Part shown: positions 1 through 6,590 of the stretch, one piece after another
Position numbering within the stretch: the stretch's first letter is position 1
Layout of the letters: each line of letters opens with the position of its first letter
Source: an uncultured Ruminococcus sp.
Lineage (GTDB): Bacteria > Bacillota > Clostridia > Oscillospirales > Ruminococcaceae
Direction: 5' to 3'
Length of the DNA stretch: 7,028 bases
Assembly (NCBI GenBank): GCA_900319195.1
Contig: ONNL01000031.1
Span: forward strand, 1 to 7,028
Notes under the pieces: model-generated
The model's input: the letters and a program-made list of their open reading frames with translations, nothing else
What the model was told of the DNA's origin: nothing
The model's database searches: none
Position numbers and translations under genes: made by a program

Positions 1-360
1 GCTCCCGTCGAGTATGCTGACCTCTCCTCTGCCGCTCATGAGGAGAGCTCCGCGGAGATAAGGAAACGCGTCATTGCGGCAAGAAAGATACAGGAGGAGC
101 GCTTCAAGGGTACGGGAATACTCTGCAACGCACTGATAACTCCCGACAAGCTGCGTGAATTCTGTCCCATGGACAGCGACGCGGAAAAGCTCATGGAGAG
201 CGTATTTGACAGGCTCGGACTCAGTGCGAGAGCGTATGACAGGATAATGAAGGTCGCAAGGACTATCGCTGACCTCGACGGCTCGGAGACGATAAAGAAG
301 CAGCACGTCGCGGCGGCAGCACAGTTCAGAAGTCTCGACAGAAAATACTGGTCGGCATGA
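1..360 (+). CDS. YifB/ComM-type Mg-chelatase-like AAA+ ATPase, C-terminal fragment
   Basis: The reading frame is open from the first base and ends at TGA 358-360, so only the last 119 residues are present; the start and the Lon-like and AAA+ ATPase parts lie before the window. The visible part matches the Mg-chelatase C-terminal domain of the YifB/ComM family. Signs are the IRKRV..ARKIQEERF stretch (residues 20-35 of the fragment), LSARAYDRIMKVARTIADL (74-92), and an ending with H-x8-R-SLDRKYW (102-117). In Haemophilus and Vibrio, ComM is a hexameric helicase that promotes branch migration during natural transformation; in Firmicutes the role of YifB homologues is less well shown. The gene ends 37 bases before the SEDS gene with no terminator between, so the two are probably co-transcribed. 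Family assignment is confident; function in this organism is inferred. An internal ATG at 169 gives a short open frame but is simply inside this gene. Confidence 0.9.
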   Translation, partial: APVEYADLSSAAHEESSAEIRKRVIAARKIQEERFKGTGILCNALITPDKLREFCPMDSDAEKLMESVFDRLGLSARAYDRIMKVARTIADLDGSETIKKQHVAAAAQFRSLDRKYWSA

Positions 361-397
361 GCCGACAGCAATACAGATAAAGCTAAGGAAGGTAACA

Positions 398-1555
398 ATG
401 AAATCGGCATTCAAGAAATTTTCTCCCGAAAAGCACAGCATTGACGCAGGTCTGCTGTTTGCCGTCACGCTCTGTGCAGGCATCAGTACACTGCTGATAT
501 ACTCGATATACAGAAACGGTCTCGGAGAGGTCGAGGGAGTCGGCGCCGGATATTGGAAAACTCAGCTCATATCGGCTGTTATCGGCGCAGGCGCGGCAGT
601 CTTCCTCTCGTTCATAGATTACAGGCGGCTCGTGAAGCTGTGGTTCATATATGCTCCTGCGGCACTCATTCTCGTAGCTCTGACCTTCACCTCGCTCGGC
701 TATCAGCGTGAGGGCGCGGACGACCGTGCTTGGCTCCAGATAGGCTCGATAAATTTGCAGCCCTCGGAGATACTGAAAATAGCGTTCATACTCACCTTCT
801 CCTATCACCTCTCGCGTGATGAGGAGAACATGAACAAGCCGCTCCATATGCTGCTGCTCTGCCTGCACGCAGCCGTGCCTATCGCTATCGTCGGAAAGCA
901 GGGCGACTACGGTACAGCTATCGTATTCGCGGCAATCTTCGGATTCATGCTCTTCTCGGCAAAAATATCGTGGAAATATATGGTGGCTGCTCCGATACTC
1001 ATAGCGGCGGCAGTTGCAGGAATGTGGTTCTTCGCACTCAGCGACTTCCATAAGAAGCGTATCACTATCCTCTTCCACCCCGGCACAGACCCCGAAAACA
1101 TCGAGTATCAGCAGGACCTCGGACTTGCGGCTCTCAAGACGGGAAAGGTGTTCGGCAAGGGGATTTTCGGCAAGCAGAGCGACTACCTCTATGTCCCCGA
1201 AATGCACAACGACTTCATCTTCACCTACGCAGGACAGGTTTTCGGCTTCCTCGGCTCTATCGGCATTATCATAATCCTCGCGTATATCTGCCTTAAAGTC
1301 TTTGCGGACAGCCGCATCACCCGTGACCGTCTCGGAAGATTCATCTGCATGGGCGCTTTCGGACTTTTGTTCACGCACTGTATCATGAATATCGGCATGG
1401 TGCTCAAGGTGGCGCCCGTAATTGGCGTACCTCTGCCGTTCCTCAGTGCAGGCGGCACAGCTATGCTGAGTATGTATGCGATAATCGGACTTGTCCTCAG
1501 CACATACAGTCACCGTGCGATAAGCTACAATGTTTTCCACGACAACGACAGATAA
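398..1555 (+). CDS. SEDS-family peptidoglycan glycosyltransferase, RodA/FtsW-like
   Basis: This 385-residue polytopic membrane protein belongs to the SEDS family (RodA, FtsW, SpoVE), which polymerises lipid II into glycan strands with a partner class B PBP. Visible family marks are W112 and QPSE at 121-124 followed by K127, Q-G-D-Y-G-T-A at 168-174, GKG at 254-256, PEMHNDFIF at 267-275 (D272 is at the position of the essential SEDS aspartate), FGFLG at 282-286, and NIGMVL with P-V-x-GVPLPFLS-x-GGT at 331-353. About ten hydrophobic segments are seen, and length fits RodA (about 370-400). RodA is preferred over FtsW because of the overall match around 211-234 (FF-x-L-x-DF and R-x5-F-x-P-x-x-DP). 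The start is supported by AAGGAAGG at 385-392, five bases before ATG. Odd points are Gly169 where RodA has Pro (QPD), and LGLAALKTGK at 241-250 in place of the usual QS-x-x-AIGSGG. It is probably co-transcribed with the upstream YifB/ComM-type gene. Whether it serves elongation, division or sporulation cannot be told. Confidence 0.93.
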   Translation: MKSAFKKFSPEKHSIDAGLLFAVTLCAGISTLLIYSIYRNGLGEVEGVGAGYWKTQLISAVIGAGAAVFLSFIDYRRLVKLWFIYAPAALILVALTFTSLGYQREGADDRAWLQIGSINLQPSEILKIAFILTFSYHLSRDEENMNKPLHMLLLCLHAAVPIAIVGKQGDYGTAIVFAAIFGFMLFSAKISWKYMVAAPILIAAAVAGMWFFALSDFHKKRITILFHPGTDPENIEYQQDLGLAALKTGKVFGKGIFGKQSDYLYVPEMHNDFIFTYAGQVFGFLGSIGIIIILAYICLKVFADSRITRDRLGRFICMGAFGLLFTHCIMNIGMVLKVAPVIGVPLPFLSAGGTAMLSMYAIIGLVLSTYSHRAISYNVFHDNDR

Positions 1556-1626
1556 AACGTGAATGCAAGGGATATGACAGCTGTTAACGGCAATGATAAT
1601 AATAGGGAAATCTTTTACTGCGGCTC

Positions 1627-1655
1627 TTGCTATTTATATTATAATGTGTTATAAT
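1627..1655 (+). promoter_or_regulatory. Sigma-A-type promoter for the pyrophosphorylase-ABC operon
   Basis: A -35 box TTGCTA (1627-1632, 4 of 6 matches to TTGACA) is followed after exactly 17 bases by a perfect -10 box TATAAT (1650-1655). TG at 1647-1648 one base before it makes an extended -10. Transcription would start near 1662, leaving a leader of about 38 bases. A second perfect TATAAT lies at 1640-1645 but has no -35 at a fitting distance. The surrounding 1556-1699 gap shows no gene and no clear terminator for the preceding SEDS gene; it does hold a small palindrome ACAGCTGT at 1577-1584. Promoter activity is predicted from sequence only. Confidence 0.75.
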
Positions 1656-1657
1656 GT
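1639..1657 (+). repeat. Tandem direct repeat of TTATAATGT over the -10 region
   Basis: The 9-base word TTATAATGT occurs at 1639-1647 and again at 1649-1657, a period of 10 bases, close to one helical turn. Each copy contains a full TATAAT. The downstream copy is the better -10 box because it has a correctly spaced -35. The repeat may reflect alternative start sites, a regulator site, or only AT-rich chance. Confidence 0.5.
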
Positions 1658-1699
1658 TGATTAATACTAAACCGAAATTCATATCATGGGGGTAAACAA

Positions 1700-2932
1700 A
1701 TGATCAATTATGAAAAGGCAAAGGAAATCCTTGCGGAATACGGTCAGGAGCACGTTCTCGGCTGCTATGACGAGCTCTCGGAAAATGAGCGTGAGGAGCT
1801 CCTCGCTCAGATAGAGAAGACCGATTTTTCCGTGCTCGAAAACCTCATCGCAGAGAAAAATCCCAACTCCAAGCGCGGTAAATTCGAGCCGCTCGGAGCT
1901 GTTACCGTTGAGGACATCGCAAAGCACGGTCAGCAGTATTCGGAGACAGGTCTCGACGCGATTCGCGCAGGAAAGGTAGCGGCTGTCCTCCTCGCAGGCG
2001 GTCAGGGTACACGTCTCGGCTTCGACAAGCCGAAGGGAATGTACAACATCGGCATTACTCACGAGCTCACAATTTTCCGGTGCATTATGGGCAATCTCAT
2101 GGACGTAGTGAAAAAGGCAGGTGCCTTCGTGCCTCTTTATATAATGACGAGCGAAAAGAATTACGACGACACTGTTCAGCATTTCAGAGAAAAGAACTAC
2201 TACGGCTATGACAGCAGTTTTATCCGCTTCTTCGTGCAGGACATGGCTCCCTCGGTCGATTTCGACGGCAGGATACTCATGGAGAGCCGCTCGAGATTTG
2301 CGACCTCGCCAAACGGAAACGGCGGCTGGTTCTCGTCAATGGTACGTGCAGGACTTCTTGAGGACATCAAGTCACGCGGAGTTGAATGGCTGAACGTTTT
2401 CGCTGTTGACAACGTGCTCCAGAAGATAGCAGACCCCATGTTCGTCGGCGCTGTTATCGACTCGGGAATGCAATCGGGCGGAAAGGTCGTAAGTAAAGCC
2501 GCTCCCGACGAGAGAGTGGGAGTGCTCTGCCTTGAGGACGGTATGCCATCTATCGTTGAATACTACGAGATAACGGACGAAATGCTCACAAGACGCGACG
2601 AACAGGGCAGACTTGTCTACCGCTTCGGAGTTATCCTCAATTACCTCTTCGGAGTTGAAAAGCTCATCGAGATATGCAACAACAGGATGCCCATGCACAT
2701 CGTAAGCAAGAAAATACCGTATATGGACGAAAACGGCACATTCATCAAGCCCGATAAGCCGAACGGTCATAAGTTCGAGACGCTTGTTCTCGACATGGTG
2801 CATATGCAGGACAGCTGTCTTGCGTATGAGGTAGTGAGGGAAAAGGAGTTCGCTCCCATAAAGAACCCCACGGGCATAGATTCCGTAGAATCGGCAAGGG
2901 AGCTCCTCAAACTGAACGGAGTGGAGTTGTAA
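1700..2932 (+). CDS. UAP1-like UDP-sugar pyrophosphorylase (UDPGP family)
   Basis: This 410-residue soluble enzyme is predicted to make a UDP-sugar and pyrophosphate from UTP and a sugar-1-phosphate. It has the UDPGP-family nucleotide-binding loop LAGGQGTRLG (98-107) followed by PKG (111-113). That form is typical of eukaryotic UDP-N-acetylhexosamine pyrophosphorylase (UAP1/AGX), not of UGP2 glucose enzymes. Further UAP1-like blocks are SPNGNGG at 203-209, VFAVDNVL at 233-240 with its metal/substrate-region Asp, KKIPYMDENG at 337-346, KFETLVLDM at 358-366, and EFAPIKNPTG at 383-392. It lacks the left-handed beta-helix acetyltransferase half of bacterial GlmU, and its length is near the usual catalytic core. 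The start at ATG 1700 has GGGGG at 1688-1692, seven bases upstream. The gene is first in a probable operon with two ABC half-transporters, nine bases before the next start. The sugar (GlcNAc, GalNAc or glucose) is not fixed by what I can see; bacterial members are often labelled only UTP-glucose-1-phosphate uridylyltransferase or UDPGP type 1. Confidence 0.9.
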   Translation: MINYEKAKEILAEYGQEHVLGCYDELSENEREELLAQIEKTDFSVLENLIAEKNPNSKRGKFEPLGAVTVEDIAKHGQQYSETGLDAIRAGKVAAVLLAGGQGTRLGFDKPKGMYNIGITHELTIFRCIMGNLMDVVKKAGAFVPLYIMTSEKNYDDTVQHFREKNYYGYDSSFIRFFVQDMAPSVDFDGRILMESRSRFATSPNGNGGWFSSMVRAGLLEDIKSRGVEWLNVFAVDNVLQKIADPMFVGAVIDSGMQSGGKVVSKAAPDERVGVLCLEDGMPSIVEYYEITDEMLTRRDEQGRLVYRFGVILNYLFGVEKLIEICNNRMPMHIVSKKIPYMDENGTFIKPDKPNGHKFETLVLDMVHMQDSCLAYEVVREKEFAPIKNPTGIDSVESARELLKLNGVEL

Positions 2933-2935
2933 GGA
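2931..2935 (+). promoter_or_regulatory. Ribosome binding site of the first ABC gene, overlapping the previous stop codon
   Basis: AAGGA at 2931-2935 lies six bases before ATG 2942 and shares its first two bases with the TAA stop (2930-2932) of the pyrophosphorylase gene. Ribosomes finishing the first gene would therefore stop on the next start region, which favours coupled translation and supports an operon. Confidence 0.75.
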
Positions 2936-2941
2936 CATTAT

Positions 2942-4672
2942 ATGAAGAGACTTCTCAGATATCTGCAAAGCTATAAAAAAGAACTTATTCTCGGACCGCT
3001 TTTCAAATTACTGGAAGCGGTCTTTGAGTTGACGGTGCCTGTTGTCATGGCGCGGATAATCGACGTCGGGATAACAAACAGGGACAGCGCCTATGTCCTG
3101 AAAATGAGCGGACTTATCGTAGTGCTCGGAGTCTGCGGACTCTGCTTCGCTATCACCTGCCAGTATTTCGCGGCAAGGTGCGCCTACGGCTTCGGCACGG
3201 AGCTCAGAGCCGCCCTCTATAAGCACATCTGCTCGCTCTCATACAGCGGTATCGACAGGGTGGGCACATCATCGCTCGTCAACAGGCTCACCAACGACAC
3301 AAACACCGTCCAGAGCGGAGTGAATATGTTTATCCGCCTTGGGACTCGCTCGCCGTTTCTCATAATCGGAGCGGCTGTCATGGCTGTCACCATAAACGCA
3401 CGGCTTGCGCTGATATTCTTCGTGGTCGCACCGCTCATCTCGCTCATCATCTTCCTCATCATGCGTCGGACTATCCCCATGTACAAGGCAACTCAGAAAA
3501 AGCTCGACACGGCGGCAATGCAGACCCGTGAGAGCCTTGAGGGAGCAAGAGTCATACGCGCATTCTCGCGTCAGAAAAACGAGACTGAGGAATTCGGGGA
3601 GACTGTCGATGAAATTGCGGTGAGCTCCGCGGCAGTCGGCAAAATATCGGCAATTCTCAACCCTGCTGCGTTCATGATAATGGACCTCGGTATCGTTTTC
3701 ATTCTCTGGTCGGGCGGTGCAAAGGTCAGCACCGGCTCCCTCACGCAAGGTGAGCTTACGGCATTCACAAACTACATGACGCAAATTCTGCTTGCACTTG
3801 TTGTGTTCGCAAATCTAATTGTCACCTTCACAAAGGCGCTTGCCTCGGCAAACCGCATAAGCGAGGTCTTCGCGATAGCTCCAGAGGAAAACGAGACTGC
3901 TCTCACCAAAGGCGGTGACGGCAATATCCTCGAATTCAGGAATGTCTCCTTCATGTACGACAAGGCAGGCGAGGACTCTGTAAAAAATGTGTCGTTCAAG
4001 CTCAGAAATGGCGATATGCTCGGCATTATCGGCGGTACGGGAAGCGGAAAATCCACTCTCGCACGGCTTATCCCCTGCTTCTATCGGGCGACCTCGGGCG
4101 AGGTGCTCGTCTCGGGTGTAAACGTCAACAACTGCGAGCTTGACGCTCTCCGCAGAAGGATAGGCATTGTGCCTCAAAAGGCTGTCCTCTTCTCAGGCAC
4201 AGTCCGCGACAACATGAAGTGGCGCAGGCAGGACGCGACGGACGCTGAGATTATCGAAGCTCTTAAAACCGCGCAGGCATGGGACTTCGTGAGCAGTAAG
4301 CCCGACGGTCTTGATTCCTTCATCAGTCAGGGCGGACGGAATTTCTCGGGCGGTCAGAGACAGCGCCTTTCTATCGCACGCGCACTCGTCGGCTGTCCGG
4401 ATATACTCATTCTCGACGACCCCACAAGTGCTCTCGACTATGCGACAGACCTCGCGCTCAGACGTGCAATTAAAGAGAAAATGTCCGAAACTACGGTAAT
4501 TATGATAACTCAGAGGGCAACCTCAGTAATGGACGCGGACAGGATAATCGTCATGGACGACGGCGAATGCGTCGGCTCCGGCACTCACAGCGAGCTGATC
4601 GAGAGCTGTCCCGTTTACCGCGAGATCTACGACTCTCAGATAAACAGCAGGGAGGACGGAAATAATGCTTAA
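2942..4672 (+). CDS. ABC exporter half-transporter, subunit with the degenerate ATP site
   Basis: This 576-residue protein has an N-terminal type IV (ABCB-like) exporter membrane domain with about six helices between residues 15 and 300, including the SSLVNRLTNDT block (110-120), followed by a nucleotide-binding domain from about 328. Seen motifs are A-loop Tyr339, Walker A GGTGSGKST (364-372, K370), Q-loop Gln412, signature FSGGQ (468-472), Walker B LILDD (489-493), and SALD at 496-499. Two catalytic positions are changed: the Glu after Walker B is Asp493 (codon 4418-4420) and the switch His is Gln524 (codon 4511-4513). This is the pattern of the non-hydrolysing partner in heterodimeric exporters such as TM287/288, BmrCD and LmrCD. 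The next gene, overlapping by eight bases, encodes the complementary partner. Substrate is unknown; drugs, lipids and peptides are all possible for the family. No peptidase or solute-binding domain is present. It follows the pyrophosphorylase after nine bases and should share its promoter. Confidence 0.95.
   Translation: MKRLLRYLQSYKKELILGPLFKLLEAVFELTVPVVMARIIDVGITNRDSAYVLKMSGLIVVLGVCGLCFAITCQYFAARCAYGFGTELRAALYKHICSLSYSGIDRVGTSSLVNRLTNDTNTVQSGVNMFIRLGTRSPFLIIGAAVMAVTINARLALIFFVVAPLISLIIFLIMRRTIPMYKATQKKLDTAAMQTRESLEGARVIRAFSRQKNETEEFGETVDEIAVSSAAVGKISAILNPAAFMIMDLGIVFILWSGGAKVSTGSLTQGELTAFTNYMTQILLALVVFANLIVTFTKALASANRISEVFAIAPEENETALTKGGDGNILEFRNVSFMYDKAGEDSVKNVSFKLRNGDMLGIIGGTGSGKSTLARLIPCFYRATSGEVLVSGVNVNNCELDALRRRIGIVPQKAVLFSGTVRDNMKWRRQDATDAEIIEALKTAQAWDFVSSKPDGLDSFISQGGRNFSGGQRQRLSIARALVGCPDILILDDPTSALDYATDLALRRAIKEKMSETTVIMITQRATSVMDADRIIVMDDGECVGSGTHSELIESCPVYREIYDSQINSREDGNNA
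4651..4656 (+). promoter_or_regulatory. Ribosome binding site of the second ABC gene, inside the first ABC gene
   Basis: GGAGGA at 4651-4656 sits eight bases before ATG 4665 and lies within the last codons of the first ABC gene, which ends at TAA 4670-4672. This strong site fixes the start of the second gene and, with the eight-base overlap, indicates translational coupling and near-equal production of both half-transporters. Confidence 0.8.
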
Positions 4673-6404
4673 AACTCTTAAACGAGTTGCCGCCTATGCA
4701 GGTCCGTATCGGGTATTCTTCGTGCTTGCGCTGATATTCGCTCTCATCGAGGTGGGACTTTCACTCGCCGTGCCGATATTCATCGGTAAGGCTGTGGACT
4801 GCTGCGTCGGAAAGGGAAACGTCGATTTTGAGCGCCTGAAGCGCGTAGTATCAGTCCTCACGGCAGCTGTCCTCGGAAGTACGCTGTTTCAGTGGCTCAT
4901 GTCGCTGTGCACCAACAAGCTCTCATTCTGCACCGTCCGCGACCTCCGCGCCGATATCTTCAACAAGCTCCAGAGAGTGCCGCTCCGCTACATTGACAGA
5001 CACGCTCACGGAGAGCTCACAAGCCGCGTAATCAACGACATCGAAATAATCTCCGACGGCTTATTACAGGGATTTATCCAGTTCTTCACGGGAGCGGCAA
5101 CAATAATCGGCACCCTCATTTTCATGCTGACTATCAACGTGAAGATAGCGCTTGCAGTCGTGCTGCTTACACCGCTCTCATTCATCGCAGCTTCGAGGAT
5201 TACAAAGGCTTCGCACGACTCGTATATGCAGCAGTCGAAGCTGCGCGGCGATATGGTCGCGCTTGCCGAGGAAATGGCAGGCAATCAAAAGCTCGTCAAG
5301 GCTTTCGTCTATGACAGACGCGCCGAGGAGCGATTCGGTGAGATAAACAGCGCATACCGAAAAACAGGCGCAAAGGCTACCTTCCTCAGCTCCCTCACCA
5401 ATCCCACGACGCGCTTCGTCAACGGTCTCATATATGCGGCTGTCGGACTCATGGGAGCGCTCGGAGCTATCGGAAATTCGGCGCTTATCGGCACTATCAC
5501 CGTCGGCAGTCTCTCAAGCTTCCTCGCGTATGCTAACCAGTACACCAAGCCGTTTAACGAAATTTCGGGAGTTTTCGCGGAGCTGCAAAACGCAGTTGCC
5601 TCGGCTCAGAGAGTGTTTGACGTGCTCGACGAGGAGGAAGTCCCCGATGATTCGGGCAAAGAGGTGCTCACGGACTGCTCGGGAAACCTCACCTTCGACA
5701 ACGTTTGCTTCTCATATGACCCCAAGGTGAAGCTTATCGAAAACTTCTCCCTCGACGTAAGGCACGGCGAGCGTGTAGCGATAGTCGGTCCGACAGGCTG
5801 CGGAAAATCCACGATAATCAACCTTCTGCTGCGATTCTACGACATCGACAGCGGCAGCATACGTGTCTCTGGCAGGGACATCAGCGACATCACACGTGAC
5901 AGCCTCCGCAGCCGATTCGGAATGGTCTTACAGGAGACTTGGGTGTTCACGGGGACGGTTGCCGAAAATATCGCCTACGGCAAGCCCGACGCGACACGCG
6001 AGGAGATAATAGCCGCGGCAAAGTCGGTCTACGCGCACGGCTTCATCAAAAGGCTGCCAAACGGCTATGATACGTTCATCAGCGAGGACAGCGGTCTCTC
6101 GCAGGGACAGAAGCAGCTCATCTGTATCGCAAGGGTAATGCTCATGGACCCGCCTATGCTCATTCTCGACGAGGCTACAAGCTCCATAGACCTGCGTACA
6201 GAACAGCGTATACAGCGCGCTTTCGTCAAGCTCATGGAGGGTCGCACCTCGTTTATCATCGCTCACCGCCTCTCGACGATAAAGCACTCCGATACTATAC
6301 TCGTTATGCGCCACGGAAATGTCGTCGAACAGGGCAGCCACTCCGCACTCATGAAAAAGAACGGCTTCTATGCCGAGCTGTACAACAGTCAGTTCAGTAC
6401 GTGA
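4665..6404 (+). CDS. ABC exporter half-transporter, subunit with the catalytic Walker B Glu
   Basis: This 579-residue protein is an ABCB-like exporter half with about six membrane helices between residues 16 and 295, including the GELTSRVINDIE block (116-127), then a nucleotide-binding domain from about 340. Seen motifs are A-loop Tyr351, Walker A GPTGCGKST (375-383, K381), Q-loop Gln423, Walker B LILDE (499-503) with catalytic Glu503, and switch His534 in IAHRLST. The signature is LSQGQ (478-482): Gln480 (codon 6102-6104) replaces the first Gly of LSGGQ. Because each ATP site joins Walker motifs of one chain to the signature of the other, this LSQGQ falls in the same site as the partner's Asp493 and Gln524. 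The second site, Walker motifs here plus the partner's FSGGQ, is fully consensus. The protein is thus the hydrolysing half of a heterodimeric exporter. It is last in the operon and is followed by a terminator-like hairpin at 6449. Cargo is not identifiable. Confidence 0.95.
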   Translation: MLKTLKRVAAYAGPYRVFFVLALIFALIEVGLSLAVPIFIGKAVDCCVGKGNVDFERLKRVVSVLTAAVLGSTLFQWLMSLCTNKLSFCTVRDLRADIFNKLQRVPLRYIDRHAHGELTSRVINDIEIISDGLLQGFIQFFTGAATIIGTLIFMLTINVKIALAVVLLTPLSFIAASRITKASHDSYMQQSKLRGDMVALAEEMAGNQKLVKAFVYDRRAEERFGEINSAYRKTGAKATFLSSLTNPTTRFVNGLIYAAVGLMGALGAIGNSALIGTITVGSLSSFLAYANQYTKPFNEISGVFAELQNAVASAQRVFDVLDEEEVPDDSGKEVLTDCSGNLTFDNVCFSYDPKVKLIENFSLDVRHGERVAIVGPTGCGKSTIINLLLRFYDIDSGSIRVSGRDISDITRDSLRSRFGMVLQETWVFTGTVAENIAYGKPDATREEIIAAAKSVYAHGFIKRLPNGYDTFISEDSGLSQGQKQLICIARVMLMDPPMLILDEATSSIDLRTEQRIQRAFVKLMEGRTSFIIAHRLSTIKHSDTILVMRHGNVVEQGSHSALMKKNGFYAELYNSQFST

Positions 6405-6448
6405 TTTTGTGTTGCTTTTTTGATATGCCTAAGTTAACGGAAATTATC

Positions 6449-6490
6449 AGAGGGAAGCCCTTTTGAGAAGAGCTTCCCTCTATTTCATTT
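6449..6490 (+). terminator. Rho-independent-type terminator at the operon end
   Basis: A perfect 10-bp stem AGAGGGAAGC (6449-6458) pairs with GCTTCCCTCT (6472-6481). Within the 13-base loop, CTT and AAG can add three inner pairs. The following ATTTCATTT is T-rich but interrupted, so the tail is weaker than a classic one. It lies 44 bases after the stop of the second ABC gene and would end that transcript. On the opposite strand the bases after the stem are only mildly T-rich, so a two-way role for the convergent gene is possible but less supported. Confidence 0.75.
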
Positions 6491-6500
6491 GTAAGCCTTA

Positions 6501-6524
6501 CTTTCAAATTAAAGTCTTTGAAAG
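6501..6524. repeat. Inverted repeat CTTTCAAA / TTTGAAAG
   Basis: CTTTCAAA at 6501-6508 is the exact reverse complement of TTTGAAAG at 6517-6524, with an eight-base spacer. The AT-rich stem is modest by itself. It sits between the terminator and a stronger GC-capped hairpin and may be part of the same dispersed intergenic element. No function can be assigned. Confidence 0.55.
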
Positions 6525-6531
6525 GGGGTAC

Positions 6532-6563
6532 GGGGAAAGCTTTCCTCAGAAAGTTTTCCCCCG
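6532..6563. repeat. Strong hairpin in the convergent intergenic region
   Basis: GGGGAAAGCTTTC (6532-6544) pairs with GAAAGTTTTCCCC (6549-6561) across a four-base loop CTCA: 13 pairs, one of them G-T (G6539 with T6554). C6531 and G6563 can extend it if C6562 is bulged. It lies 27 bases beyond the stop codon of the minus-strand PBP gene, so it could help end or stabilise that transcript, but neither strand shows a proper T-run directly after the stem. The GC-rich caps and runs (GGGGG at 6524-6528) resemble dispersed palindromic intergenic repeats of clostridial genomes; that is an inference from recollection, not a search. Confidence 0.6.
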
Positions 6564-6590
6564 AATAAATCCCCGATAAGCTTCTGCAAA

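Noticed and set aside
383..1540. A 385-codon open frame on the minus strand antisense to the SEDS gene, equal in length to it
   Set aside because: Its product is rich in Cys, His, Glu and Arg with no recognisable domain, and it exists because the real gene avoids the codons that read as stops in that frame. The plus-strand frame has family motifs and a strong ribosome binding site.
1583..1616. Similarity of GTTAACGG plus the following bases to 6432-6464
   Set aside because: Both begin GTTAACGG and later have GGGAA and a T-run, but the alignment needs gaps and several mismatches; chance is a sufficient explanation.
1556..1626. Possible terminator after the SEDS gene
   Set aside because: Only short palindromes (ACAGCTGT, GTTAAC) are present, with no stem followed by a T-run, so no terminator is claimed and some read-through into the next operon is possible.
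1679..2182. A 167-codon minus-strand open frame opposite the start of the pyrophosphorylase gene
   Set aside because: It overlaps the nucleotide-binding loop coding region of the real gene and shows no domain of its own.
2372..2968. A 198-codon minus-strand open frame across the pyrophosphorylase end and the first ABC start
   Set aside because: It spans two well-supported plus-strand genes, has no recognised domain, and is a codon-bias shadow.
3269..3784. A 171-codon minus-strand open frame within the first ABC gene
   Set aside because: Charged, Cys/His-rich product typical of antisense shadows; the opposite strand encodes a clear ABC membrane domain.
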